A stretch of DNA of 64,000 nt, from positions 149,223 to 213,222 of the forward strand of contig CAVSII010000012.1 of the NCBI GenBank assembly GCA_963727955.1, written 5' to 3'. Positions 27,017 through 36,195 of this stretch are shown here, in pieces. A program made the translations under genes and the position numbers. Source of the DNA: Bog-756 sp963727955. GTDB taxonomy: Bacteria; Actinomycetota; Acidimicrobiia; Acidimicrobiales; RAAP-2. The notes beneath the pieces were generated by a model. That model was given only the letters and a program-made list of their open reading frames with translations, did not search any database and was not told the origin of the DNA. Within the stretch, counting starts at the first letter, position 1, and the number at the start of each line of letters is the position of its first letter.

Positions 27017-27442
27017 TCAATCGGCCCCGACGGTGTCGACGATCAGCACCGAGCACGGGGCACCGTGGGCCACCGAGTTGGGGATACTCCCGAGCACCCG
27101 GCGTACCCCTTTCATCCCCTTGTTGCCCACCACGATCAGGTCGGCGCCGACCTCTTCGGCCACACCCACCAGGGCGTCGACGGGGGCGGCCGACGACGGG
27201 TGGAGGGAGGCTTCGAGGCCTCGCTCCTCGGCCACGCCGGCCAGGCTCTCGAGCAGCTGATCGGCCGGGAGGGCCGGGTCAACGTAGCCACCGTGCTCGC
27301 TGCGCATCGGCCCCTGCTCCGGATCGTGGGAGGTCACGATGTGAAGAGTCCCTTTGGACATCTGGGCCAGCTCCGCTGCGGCCACGACGGCCTGGCGGGC
27401 GGTCGGCGAGCCGTCCGCCCCGACAACGATGGTCTGGAACAC
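27017..27442 (-). CDS. Universal stress protein
   Basis: UspA-fold protein of 141 aa. VFQTIVVGADGSPTARQAV is the first strand and loop; the C-terminal GADLIVVGNKGMKGVRRVLGSIPNSVAHGAPCSVLIV carries the ATP-binding Gx2Gx9G(S/T)-type motif, so it is probably ATP-binding. Start choice: GAGGAG lies directly against ATG 27451 but 9 nt before GTG 27442, so GTG is favoured. It is downstream of the cytochrome oxidase and TlpA-like genes on the same strand. Confidence 0.9.
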   Translation of the reverse strand: MFQTIVVGADGSPTARQAVVAAAELAQMSKGTLHIVTSHDPEQGPMRSEHGGYVDPALPADQLLESLAGVAEERGLEASLHPSSAAPVDALVGVAEEVGADLIVVGNKGMKGVRRVLGSIPNSVAHGAPCSVLIVDTVGAD

Positions 27443-27584
27443 GTTTACCATCTCCTCACACTGGGGCGAAGGGTCCGCCCGCCGACGCACACCGGGACGA
27501 CCAAGGCATGATAGCGATCGACCGGCCAGAACGCTCGCCTCGTGAGGCGAAAGGTGACCGTCCGCACCGGCGGTTCGGACCACC

Positions 27585-28256
27585 TCACCGGTCGGATCCC
27601 ATCAGCCGACGGATCCACTGATCCAACTGGACCGGCGTCACCGCTCCGATGATGTGGCCAACCACCCGGCCCGAGCTGTCGATGAAGAAGGTGTTGGGCT
27701 CGCCGTTGAGTCCGTAGACAGTGGCGGACACGCGGAAGTCGGCATCGGTGCCGATCGGATAGGTGATGCCATTGCCTTCCACGAAAGGGAGGGCATCGGC
27801 CGGCTTGTCAGCCACGTCCACCCCCACAAATTGGAGGGGGGCGCCCTTGGCCTGTTGGGCCGCGGCCGTGCGGGCCAGGAGCGGGGTCTCCGTGCGGCAG
27901 GGCGTGCACCACGAGGCGAAGAAGTTGAGGACCACCGGACGGTGACGGTCGCGGCCCAGGGCATCGAGACGGACCGGCGGGCCACCGGTCAGGGAGGGGA
28001 GGGTGAAGTCGGGGGCACGGTCACCCACGGCCACCACCGGGCCCGACGTGGAGCCCACCGGCGAATGGGCGCCCAGGCCGACCAGCAGGAGGACGACGAG
28101 AGCGATGGCGATGACCGAGCCGACGAGCAGGGCACGCAGCTTTTCGGCTTCCGACCGCCGGCGGCCTGGCGCTGCCTGCCCGGCGCCACGGCCGGGGGCG
28201 GCGCCGGCCTCTTGGTCAATGGCTTCTTCGGTGCGGCGCGCGGTCAGGCCGATCAC
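27585..28256 (-). CDS. TlpA/ResA-like membrane-anchored thioredoxin
   Basis: 223 aa. After a charged 38-residue cytoplasmic tail, LRALLVGSVIAIALVVLLLVGLGA anchors it, and the rest faces outward. The thioredoxin-like domain has VGDRAPDFTLPSLTG, VVLNFFASWCTPCRTETPLL with the redox WCTPC, and FFIDSSGRVVGHIIG. Such proteins reduce cytochrome c apoproteins or the oxidase CuA site. Starting 16 nt after ctaE, it probably helps mature the oxidase encoded upstream. Confidence 0.9.
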   Translation of the reverse strand: MIGLTARRTEEAIDQEAGAAPGRGAGQAAPGRRRSEAEKLRALLVGSVIAIALVVLLLVGLGAHSPVGSTSGPVVAVGDRAPDFTLPSLTGGPPVRLDALGRDRHRPVVLNFFASWCTPCRTETPLLARTAAAQQAKGAPLQFVGVDVADKPADALPFVEGNGITYPIGTDADFRVSATVYGLNGEPNTFFIDSSGRVVGHIIGAVTPVQLDQWIRRLMGSDR

Positions 28257-28272
28257 TGACTACTGACCGGGT

Positions 28273-28977
28273 TCACGCAAACAGTGACATGACGATGGCC
28301 AGAATGCAGGCCGAGACGGCGATCCATACCGCGAAATACCGGATGACCCGCACCCGGTACCACCGTCCGTCGCTGTAGCGGCCCTTGCGCGCCCTGTTCC
28401 ACAGGCCCAAGGCGATGAAGGTCAACAGGATGACGTGGGCCAGCGTGGAGCCCATGAAGAATTCGAAGGTGGAGGCGTAGGCACCGTCGATGGTGGTGAA
28501 GGGAAGCGTCTGGAATTGATAGAAGCCGAGGGCGATGGCGGCCAGCAGGGCCACCAGGCCCAGACCGGCCACTCCTGACACCACCCGCCGGTTCTCGTTG
28601 TTGCGAACGGCGCGCTCGGTGGTCCAGATGAGCAGGGCGGCCACGACGACCAGGGCGGCGACCCCGGCCGAGTACCAGGGGTTGGCCTTGGCCACCTGGT
28701 GGACGATGGGATTGCCGAGTCCGTCGGTGCAGGGATTGGCAGTGGAACACTTGTTGCCGCGCCACATGCCTTCGGTGTTGAGGGCCCGGAGATAGAACCA
28801 GGTGAACAGCTCGAGCAGAAGGAACAGCCCGTCGCCGGCGATGAACAGCCAGATGGCCAGGCGCTCTTTGTGGTCGCGTTGCTCGGCTGTCTCGTGTTCG
28901 GATTCGTAGTGGGTGTCGTCGCCAGGACCCGTTCCCTCGTCGGGGACGCCTCCGCTGTCGGTGACGGCGACAGCCAT
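28273..28977 (-). CDS. ctaE: Cytochrome c oxidase subunit III
   Basis: 234 aa integral membrane subunit of the aa3-type oxidase. Helices include RLAIWLFIAGDGLFLLLELFTWFYLRAL, WYSAGVAALVVVAALLIWTTE, and FFMGSTLAHVILLTFIALGLW. A loop of about 30 residues (GMWRGNKCSTANPCTDG) with two cysteines follows helix 1. The start ATG 28977 overlaps the ctaD stop by 1 nt (TGATG), so translation is coupled. Confidence 0.93.
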   Translation of the reverse strand: MAVAVTDSGGVPDEGTGPGDDTHYESEHETAEQRDHKERLAIWLFIAGDGLFLLLELFTWFYLRALNTEGMWRGNKCSTANPCTDGLGNPIVHQVAKANPWYSAGVAALVVVAALLIWTTERAVRNNENRRVVSGVAGLGLVALLAAIALGFYQFQTLPFTTIDGAYASTFEFFMGSTLAHVILLTFIALGLWNRARKGRYSDGRWYRVRVIRYFAVWIAVSACILAIVMSLFA

Positions 28978-30924
28978 CAGCCCTCCCCCTCTGACCCTGG
29001 ACCCGAGCCGGTCGGCACCAGCTCAGGCTGCTCTTCGGGCTGTTGGGGCTGGACGGCGGGAGTCGGCGGCTCGCCGTAACCGTAGGGATCGGATGTCACC
29101 ACCGGTTCCACCAGGAAGTTCTCCAGAGGGACCGGGGTGGGTACCTTCCACTCGAGGCTCTTGGCGTGCCACGGATTGGCCGGGGCCTGCTTCCCGTGCC
29201 GCCACGAATGGATGAGGGCGTAGAGCAGGACGATCCAACCCAGCATGAGCAGGTAGGCACCGCCGGTGGCCGTCTGATTGGCCCGTAGGAACTCGGGGGC
29301 GTAGAAGGCCACCCGGCGGGGCATCCCCTGGAAGCCTTCCCAGAACATGGCGCCGTACGTAACCTGGATCCCGATGGCGATCATCCAGAACGCCACCTTG
29401 CCGATGCGCTCGTTAAGCATCCGGCCCGTCATCTTGGGCCACCAGTAGCACAGGGCGGCCGTCGCCCCGATCATGGCCCCACCCAGCAGCGTGTAATGGA
29501 AGTGGGCGGTCACGAACATGTCGCCGTGGAAGAACTGGTCGGCGGCGACGTCGGACAGATAGATGCCGGTGACCCCCCCGATGATGAAATTCCACAGGAA
29601 GAGGTAGACGAAGTACATCGGTAATCGGGTCCAGATACTGCCCTTCCACAGGGTGCCGATCACGCACAGGAAGATGATTCCGGTAGGTATGGAGATGAGC
29701 TCGGTGGTCAGCATGAAGGGGCCGGCCAGATCGGGGGCCCAGCCGGTGGTGAACATGTGGTGGGCCCACACCATGATGGACAGGGCGCAGATGGCCACGA
29801 ACCCGGCGAGGACCACCTTGTAGCCGAACACCGGTTTTCGGGCGAACGTGCTGGCCACCTCCAACATGGCCGCCACCGGCGGGAGAAGGATCACGTAGAC
29901 CTCGGGGTGGCCCATGATCCAGAAGATGTTCTCGTACAGCCAGCCGGCGCCGCCCTGGGCCGCCACGAAAAACGAGGTCCCCGTGGCACGGTCGGTGATC
30001 ACCATCATCATGTCGATGAGGAAGGCGGGCATGGCATAGAGCCCGAGGGCCACCCCGGCCAGAGAGCCCCAGACGAAGATGGGCAGGCGACCCAGGCTCA
30101 TCCCCTTGGCCCTCATAGTGAAGATGGTCACGATGATGTTCACCGCGGCGATGGTCACCGAGATGGCGAAGGCGATGATGGCGATGGCGAAGGCGTCCAT
30201 GGCCGGAGGAGCCTGCACAGACAGGGGGGCGTAGGTCGTCCATCCGGCGTTGATCCCCCCCAAGGCGAAGGTGGCCAGCAGCGGGGGGACGGCCGACGCC
30301 ACCAGCCAGAAGGACAGTGCATTGAGCCGGGGGAAGGCCATGTCCTTGGCCCCGATCATGATGGGCATGATGAAGTTGGTGAAGGGCCCGGTCACCATGA
30401 TGATGGTGGCGATGATCATGACCATCCCGTGGATGCTGACCACGGCGTTGTAGGTCTGGGTGTCGAGGAAACTCGAATGGTTGCTGACCAGCTGGGTCCG
30501 GATCATCATGGCCAGGGTCCCGCCCACGCCGAACAGAACCAAGACCAGGATGAGGTACTGGGTGCCCACCACCTTGTGGTCGGTGGTGAACTTCCAGTAG
30601 CGCGCTCTGCCCTCGCTCACACCGGCTGCGTAGAGCTCGTCCTGGTGGGTCTGGTCGTGCCCCATAATCCACCGGATGGGGTGCGTTGAACGAGCCCACC
30701 CCTGCGTTGAAACCGATCACCCACGCCACCATGGTGATGGTGACCACCATGTCGGTGCCCCAGTTCGACCCCTGGACGAGGGCGTGGGAGACCAGCCAGC
30801 CGATGAAGCCCAGCACGACGCCGCCGGCCAGTCCGGTGCCGAAGTTCTGGCGCCGATAGAACCCTCCGGCCCGGGGGCCGATCGGCGTGTCCTCGAGGAG
30901 AGGAGGCGCTACCGCTGTCGTCAC
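28977..30924 (-). CDS. ctaD: Cytochrome c oxidase subunit I, frameshifted near the N-terminus
   Basis: Haem-copper catalytic subunit that reduces O2 to water and pumps protons. The main part from 30665 has WKFTTDHKVVGTQYL, MVMIIATIIMVTGPF, the CuB/Tyr motif HPEVYVILLPP, VWAHHMF and HFHYTLLGGAMIGA. In the next frame, from GTG 30924 (AAAGGG upstream), lies a two-helix extension: TGLAGGVVLGFIGWLVSHALVQGSNWGTDMVVTITMVAWVIGFNAGVGSFNAP. Removing one C from the run at 30678-30681 fuses it to RWIMGHDQTHQDEL. The extension frame has no early stop, so a fused N-terminal extension is likelier than a separate gene. Confidence 0.9.
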
Positions 30925-31009
30925 GTCGACACCCTTTCCACGCTGCTACCGCCTCGCTGTCTGCACTGTCTGATCTGCCATGGCCCGAGAACCGGGACCC
31001 CGCGCCCGT

Positions 31010-31837
31010 TCAGGACGTCACCTTGGCCGTCTTCCGGGCCACCCTGGCCGACGATCCCTGGGTCTGGAGCCACCTGGAGAACTGAGAGGGGGTCACCACC
31101 GCCCCCGAGGCGTCCATGAAGGCGTGGTAGAGCCCGCACAACTGGCTGCACCGGACCTCGAAATTGCCCAACTTGTCGGGAGTGGTCCGGATGACCGTCG
31201 TCTCGCCCGGATTGGCGTCGACCTGGACACCGAGGCCCGCCGGCCAGAAACCGTGGGTCACGTCCTCGGAGGTGACGTTGAACTCGACCGGCCGGTTCAC
31301 CGGCAAGACCAGCGACCGTGACTGCACACCCGTCCCCGGGTAGGCAAAGGTCCACAGCCATTGTTGGCCGGTCACGTTGACCTGGAGGGTGTCCGGGTGG
31401 GTGACCTGTTGGGCGCTGTAGACGGCCAGTCCCCAGACCAACAGGACGACGACCAGTACCGACGAGATGATCAGCCAGAGGACGGTCATCGGCCCGTTGC
31501 CCCGCATGGGCGGGCCGTCCGGCGGCGGCTCGTCCGGGTCGTCGCTCTTGTGGCGCCACGCCACCAGGCTGTAGGCGGCCACGGCGTAGACGAAGGCGGC
31601 CACCGGGGCGGCCAGGACGGTGAACAGGACCATCGTCTGCCAGACGTCGGTTCCCTCCTTGGAGAGGAGATCGGGGAGCAGGTGGTGGGGGGCGTAGATG
31701 CCGATCAGGACACCGACGATGGTCATGGCCAGCCAGATCAGGAAGATCTTGCCGGCCGGTCGGGCGAAGAAAGGCTTGCCGCTCAGGATCGAGTCGTCCA
31801 GATCCTCCTTGAGCTCCCCCTCGAACTTAAACGACAT
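31010..31837 (-). CDS. ctaC: Cytochrome c oxidase subunit II
   Basis: 275 aa electron-entry subunit. Two N-terminal helices (KIFLIWLAMTIVGVLIGIY, LFTVLAAPVAAFVYAVAAYSLV; a third near LIISSVLVVVLLVWGLAVY) precede the cupredoxin domain. The CuA site is complete: His in VTHGFWPAGLG, then RCSQLCGLYHAFM (CxxxCxxxHxxM). QQWLWTFAYPG is the aromatic region for electron transfer. It overlaps the upstream cupredoxin gene by 11 nt and precedes ctaD by 85 nt. Confidence 0.94.
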   Translation of the reverse strand: MSFKFEGELKEDLDDSILSGKPFFARPAGKIFLIWLAMTIVGVLIGIYAPHHLLPDLLSKEGTDVWQTMVLFTVLAAPVAAFVYAVAAYSLVAWRHKSDDPDEPPPDGPPMRGNGPMTVLWLIISSVLVVVLLVWGLAVYSAQQVTHPDTLQVNVTGQQWLWTFAYPGTGVQSRSLVLPVNRPVEFNVTSEDVTHGFWPAGLGVQVDANPGETTVIRTTPDKLGNFEVRCSQLCGLYHAFMDASGAVVTPSQFSRWLQTQGSSARVARKTAKVTS

Positions 31838-32561
31838 GGATGAACCCGGACATGTAGCCGAACTCGCCCATCGGGCCGCCGAAGCCGGCGATCATGGTTC
31901 CGCAGGGGAACTCGCAGTTCCAGGCGTAGGTACCCGCGCTGCCCGAGACGAAGCTGAACACCACGGTGTTGTACTGGCCGTTGTCCGCCTGGTTGTTACC
32001 CCCGACCGCCGGAAGTGGGACGTTGAGAAAGAATCCCGGATCGACTCCGGGGACACCGCGCACGGTGAAGGTATGGCCAACGTTGTTGGGGTTGATGGAC
32101 GTGACCCTCCTACCGTTGACCACGGCGGTCCCCCCCACCGTGCCCCGGACGGTGGCGAACCACGTGTTGTTGAGAGCCCCGCCCGAGTCGTACTGGCGGG
32201 CGTACACCGTGACCAGGGCGTGGGCGGGGACCTGGAAGACGTTGGTCAAGCCGTAGGAAGGCCACGCCGAGTTGCCGCTGGGGTGGATGGCCACGCCGTT
32301 CACGAAGCCGCTGGCATCCGGGTAGGTCTGGAACCGCAGCGTCACATGGGGGACCACCCTGCCGTTGACCAGAGCTGTGCCGGCCGACTGCGCCACCTCG
32401 GTCCCCGAAGGAGACTTGTAGGTAAGCGAGTAGAAGAGCACGCCGATCCCCACGAAGACGACCAGGGAGATCACGATGGTCAGCACCAGGCCGCCCGCCC
32501 GGATATGGCCGTCTTCCTGAGGCGTCTGGCCTTCCGTCGCCTCCATCACCTCGTCAGGCAT
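31827..32561 (-). CDS. Membrane-anchored cupredoxin, oxidase-associated
   Basis: 244 aa. One N-terminal helix, LVLTIVISLVVFVGIGVLFYSLTY, then an extracytoplasmic beta-rich domain. The C-terminus has WNCEFPCGTMIAGFGGPMGEFGYMSGFIHVV: CxxxC is kept, but the CuA His and Met that follow in subunit II (HxxM) are Ile and Phe. An upstream His is in VGHTFTVRG. It may bind one copper ion or act as a partner of subunit II. It overlaps ctaC by 11 nt, indicating joint expression as an accessory electron carrier or subunit (inference). Confidence 0.7.
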   Translation of the reverse strand: MPDEVMEATEGQTPQEDGHIRAGGLVLTIVISLVVFVGIGVLFYSLTYKSPSGTEVAQSAGTALVNGRVVPHVTLRFQTYPDASGFVNGVAIHPSGNSAWPSYGLTNVFQVPAHALVTVYARQYDSGGALNNTWFATVRGTVGGTAVVNGRRVTSINPNNVGHTFTVRGVPGVDPGFFLNVPLPAVGGNNQADNGQYNTVVFSFVSGSAGTYAWNCEFPCGTMIAGFGGPMGEFGYMSGFIHVV

Positions 32562-32820
32562 ACTTCCCCCTACCGGCACGACTACACAATGACGGCGGGC
32601 CAGCCCCCCCGGGCCCAAGGCACGTTACAGACTCATGTCGGTACCGTAGCAATCTTGGGCCTCTATGGGAATCGTTTTGCCAGGATTTCTTACCCCCACG
32701 TGGACCTGGGTCTGTACCCACTGCGGCGTCCATCCAATCGTCACCTCCGGCTAACCGCCACAGCTGCTGCGCCCCGGAAACTGGGCGAAGGGAAAGCCGC
32801 CCGATCGATAGGGTGGGACG

Positions 32821-33216
32821 GTGGCCGCGCCCAGTGCTCCCGGACCGCCAGAGCAGAAAGCCGACGATGCGCCCATGCGTCTGCGGGGAGCGGACGCTTT
32901 CCGCCTCCACGCCACACTGGCGGCCGGGTTGACCCTCTGCGTCGGCGCCTTCTGCTTCGAACTGGCGCGGGCCCTGGGCGGCCACACCTTCAGCTGGTTG
33001 TACGTCTTCGAGTGGCCTCTCTTCGCCGGCTTCGCCGTTTACATGTGGTGGAACCTTCTCCACGGCAACGACCGGCGCCGGGCCCCCGTCGAGACCCCGG
33101 CCGTCGAGGACGCCGACCTCGACGGGCAGGATGAAAGGTTGGCCGCCTGGAACCGGTATCTGGCCGAGATGGAAGCGGCCGAAACCGATGACGATCGCTC
33201 GAACCGTACCGGGTGA
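32821..33216 (+). CDS. Two-helix membrane protein divergent from the oxidase operon
   Basis: 131 aa, GTG start at 32821. Two hydrophobic segments, LHATLAAGLTLCVGAFCFELARAL and WLYVFEWPLFAGFAVYMWWNLLH, flank a short outer loop; the tail is acidic and charged (DADLDGQDERLAAWNRYLAEMEAAE). I do not recognise a named domain. Divergent from the ctaC-side operon and convergent with the first CtaG gene, so a link to oxidase assembly is possible. Confidence 0.7.
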   Translation: MAAPSAPGPPEQKADDAPMRLRGADAFRLHATLAAGLTLCVGAFCFELARALGGHTFSWLYVFEWPLFAGFAVYMWWNLLHGNDRRRAPVETPAVEDADLDGQDERLAAWNRYLAEMEAAETDDDRSNRTG

Positions 33217-33219
33217 TCC

Positions 33220-34086
33220 TCAGGCCCTACCGAGGGCCCGCTCGAGGGAGGCCGACACCCCGCCCTCCGAGGCGTACACCCGGTAGGCCAGCAGGACCAG
33301 GGCCGGAATGGCCCAGAAGTCGCCGCACACCCACAGGATTCCGGCCGCCCACCGCTGATCCCGCAAAGCCGCCACCGGCCCGTCCATCAGGACGTTCATC
33401 GAGTACCAGGGGGACTTGGTGAAGATGGCCAGAGCCATGGCCAGAACCAGCATCTCGAAGGCGGTGACCACCACAGCCAGGATCTGGATACGGAGCGAAC
33501 CCCGGGCCGGCCACGGATGCGAAGGAAGGATGACCCGCCAGAAGAGAATCCCCGACAGGAGGAAGCTGGGAGCCATCAACCAGTCCATGACCCACTGGTT
33601 CCATGAGGCCCAGTCGTAGACCACAGGAACGTGCCACACGACCATGACGCCGTTGAACAAAACGATGGCGAACAACGGGTCGGTCACCACTGCACTGATT
33701 CCACGCACCCAACGCCACCGCCGCGATCGGTAGAAAGACCGAAGCAGGCGGCGCCGTGCCTCGACGGGGAGGGCGAAGACGAGGGGAACCCACGGGGCCC
33801 CGACGATCAACAAGGGCGGGAGGTAGAACATCTCGATCACGTGGATGACCATGTGCACGCTCAGCCAGGCCATGGCCCACCGTTCGAGGGGACCGGACAC
33901 GACTGCGATCAGGATGATCAGACCGGCGTAGAAGGCGAGGCTCCGGCGGCGGGTCCGGGACCGGTGGGGGGCGGTCTGCCGTCGTGCCAGCCGCCGGAGC
34001 CCGACCTCATGGGCCACGCCGATGACGAGGGCGACCACCGCCACAGGACTCACCTGCCAAAAGGCCGGAAGCGTCACGCGGCCCAT
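33220..34086 (-). CDS. CtaG-like cytochrome oxidase assembly protein
   Basis: 288 aa multi-helix membrane protein of the Caa3_CtaG family. Visible family segments are SLAFYAGLIILIAVVSGPLERWAMAWLSVHMVIHVIEMFYLPPLLIVGAP, FNGVMVVWHVPVVYDW and LILFWRVILPSHPWP-type stretches with conserved His in transmembrane positions; it ends in an APALVLLAYRVYA helix. Bacillus CtaG is needed for active caa3 oxidase, so a copper or CuB assembly role is likely. ATG 34086 was chosen; the frame extends into the divergent gene. Confidence 0.85.
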   Translation of the reverse strand: MGRVTLPAFWQVSPVAVVALVIGVAHEVGLRRLARRQTAPHRSRTRRRSLAFYAGLIILIAVVSGPLERWAMAWLSVHMVIHVIEMFYLPPLLIVGAPWVPLVFALPVEARRRLLRSFYRSRRWRWVRGISAVVTDPLFAIVLFNGVMVVWHVPVVYDWASWNQWVMDWLMAPSFLLSGILFWRVILPSHPWPARGSLRIQILAVVVTAFEMLVLAMALAIFTKSPWYSMNVLMDGPVAALRDQRWAAGILWVCGDFWAIPALVLLAYRVYASEGGVSASLERALGRA

Positions 34087-34273
34087 CCTGCCATGTCGCC
34101 CGGTCCGGATCACAGCGCCGGAGGATGGTCCCCGCCGGTAGGCTGCCGGAGGTGAACTACGGCTGTAGCCCGGTTCAATCGAGGGCGGCTTTCGCCCCCG
34201 AGCCCCGGCCCGGCGCGGCCCCGGCGGCTTGGCCGGCGCACCCCCAACGACCAACATCTGCCAGGGCAAGGAT

Positions 34274-35299
34274 GTGACGGCTGCGGTGGGCGCCTACGCC
34301 TGGGATCCCCACCCCATCGCCTGGGGCGGGCTGATCGTGGGCGCAGGTTTGGTGATCGTCGGCCACCGTCGTCTGCTCCGCTCCATGGAACGACCGATCG
34401 TCTGGACCCACCGCCAGATCGCCTGCTTCCTGGGTGCCTGTGGTTGTCTGCTGGTGGCGCTCACGTGGCCGGTGGCCGATCTTGCCGCCCACTGGGCCCT
34501 CACCGCACTGGTCATCCAGCGGATGATCCTGATCCTGGCGGTGGCACCCCTGCTCGTGTTGGGTCTGCCCTACGACGTCCTGCTGTGGCTCACCCGCTCG
34601 TCGTTCGTCGACGCCCTGTTGCTCCGCCTGAAGCGGCCCCCCGTAGCCATCATCACGGTCACGGTGACCCTGGTGTTCTGCATGACACCGTTTATGGTGA
34701 GAGCCCAATCCGACTCGGCTGTTGTGCGCGCCCTCATCGACCTGCTGATGGTGATCACCGGCCTGGTGCTGTGGATACCCGTGCTCGGGCGGGTCCCCGG
34801 CATCCTCCGGCTGAAGCCGGTCGTGCGCTTCGGCTACCTGGTGGCCCAGGCTGTCATCCCGGCCTTCCTCTCCTTCATCCTCATCTTCTCCATCCACCCG
34901 CTCTACAGCGTGTATGCCCACTCGCACGCGGCCATCGGCCTGCGACCCCTCAACGATCAACAGATCGCCGGGTTCGTGTCCAAGCTCAGCATGCTCATCG
35001 TCCTCCTGAGCGTGGGCGCCGTGGTTCTGGCCCGAGCCCCGTTGTCCGACGACGAGTTCGGCAAGGACGACCCATTGGTGTGGGCGGACGTCGAGCGTCA
35101 CTTCGCCCGGGCGGACCGGGCCAATGCCAAACGGAAATCCCGTACTTCGGATCCCGGTCGGGCGGACCGCCGTCACACCGGGCAGGGATCGGCTGGCGGA
35201 ACCGGGGAAGACCGCAGGGAGGCGCCGCTCACCCGACAAGAACGTCCCGATGACCCGCCAGCACCTGACGGGTCCTCGGGGGGCGGCCCCGGCCCGTAG
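34274..35299 (+). CDS. Second CtaG-like assembly protein
   Basis: 341 aa, also Caa3_CtaG type: YAWDPHPIAWGGLIVGAGLVIVGHRRL, QIACFLGACGCLLVALTWPVADLAAHWALTALVIQRMILILAVAPLLVLGLP, VTVTLVFCMTPFM, and FLSFILIFSIHPLYSVYAHS with membrane His residues. The C-terminal 80 residues are charged and disordered. GTG 34274 begins the conserved part; TTG 34229 is an alternative. Divergent from the other CtaG gene by about 190 nt. Confidence 0.83.
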   Translation: MTAAVGAYAWDPHPIAWGGLIVGAGLVIVGHRRLLRSMERPIVWTHRQIACFLGACGCLLVALTWPVADLAAHWALTALVIQRMILILAVAPLLVLGLPYDVLLWLTRSSFVDALLLRLKRPPVAIITVTVTLVFCMTPFMVRAQSDSAVVRALIDLLMVITGLVLWIPVLGRVPGILRLKPVVRFGYLVAQAVIPAFLSFILIFSIHPLYSVYAHSHAAIGLRPLNDQQIAGFVSKLSMLIVLLSVGAVVLARAPLSDDEFGKDDPLVWADVERHFARADRANAKRKSRTSDPGRADRRHTGQGSAGGTGEDRREAPLTRQERPDDPPAPDGSSGGGPGP

Positions 35300-35368
35300 C
35301 CAGGCGTGTGACGGCACCGGTAATCGCCCTCACAGCCGACTGCGCCCCTCCCGACTACGGAAGGCTCC

Positions 35369-35923
35369 CTATCGACGCAGGAGGTTCCCCAACGCGTCAG
35401 GGTCGAACAGCACCCGACTGTCGACAGGGCGACTGTCGAGCAAGGCTACAGGCGTTCCCTGCGAGTCCTCGGCCTGGTACGCCTCTTCGCATCGGAGTAC
35501 CCAAGCCTGGTAACGGCCCCCCTCGACGCCTGAGGTGTAGAGGGGGCTGGTCAGCCCGACCTGCCGGCCCAGCACCAGGAGATCGGCGGTGGTGAAGCCG
35601 CCACTCCCCTCCGCCGGTTGCGCCGAAAACAGTGCCCGGCGAAGTTCATCGAACCGTTCCTCCTCGGCGGCCAGAGCCAGGGCATTGTCGGCACGGACCG
35701 ACTCGGGTCCCAGGAAACAACGCATCCGGTACTCGACGGCCAGGGTACCTCCGTCTCGAACGCTGTCGAGAACCGCCCCACATACCTCTTCGAACTGGCG
35801 GCAGTAAGGGCACTGGGGGTCCTCGAACAGGACCATCCGCTTGTCGGCATGGTCACTGCCCACGATCACACCGCCTTCGGGGGTGTGGGACGAAGGCGAC
35901 GGGATCGATTGGCCGGTCTGCAT
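35369..35923 (-). CDS. DsbA-like thioredoxin-fold protein
   Basis: 184 aa. The redox site is MVLFEDPQCPYCRQFEEV (CPYC), followed by VEYRMRCFLGPESVRADNALALAAEE, typical of the DsbA/thioredoxin_4 group, and a cis-Pro position in SQGTPVALLD. No clear signal peptide or membrane helix is present, which is unusual for an exported oxidase of this type. It ends the oxidase-related block and could serve cysteine redox control there. Confidence 0.85.
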   Translation of the reverse strand: MQTGQSIPSPSSHTPEGGVIVGSDHADKRMVLFEDPQCPYCRQFEEVCGAVLDSVRDGGTLAVEYRMRCFLGPESVRADNALALAAEEERFDELRRALFSAQPAEGSGGFTTADLLVLGRQVGLTSPLYTSGVEGGRYQAWVLRCEEAYQAEDSQGTPVALLDSRPVDSRVLFDPDALGNLLRR

Positions 35924-36195
35924 GAAGCTGTTCTACCCGGTCTGTTTCCCTCCGTGCGGACCGACGGGACGGGACGCCTTCACCTGCCCGGAGCCGGCGG
36001 GCGGGAGTCCCAGAGGCTGTGGACCGATCAGGCCGGCGGGCGGCCATGAGGTTCCGGTGGCGCCCGTCGGGCCCGGACGGCCTCCACTGCCAATGACGGG
36101 GAACGGTACTTTGGCCGGGGCCGCACGGCGGATCCTAAGATCGTGCCAGGTGCCGGCACCCTGCCACCCCACCAGACAAAGGACAGGAACGCCAG

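Noticed and set aside
30665..30924. Separate small membrane gene before ctaD
   Set aside because: Its frame does not stop for over 1 kb into ctaD and joins subunit I exactly by one-base correction, so an extension is the simpler reading.
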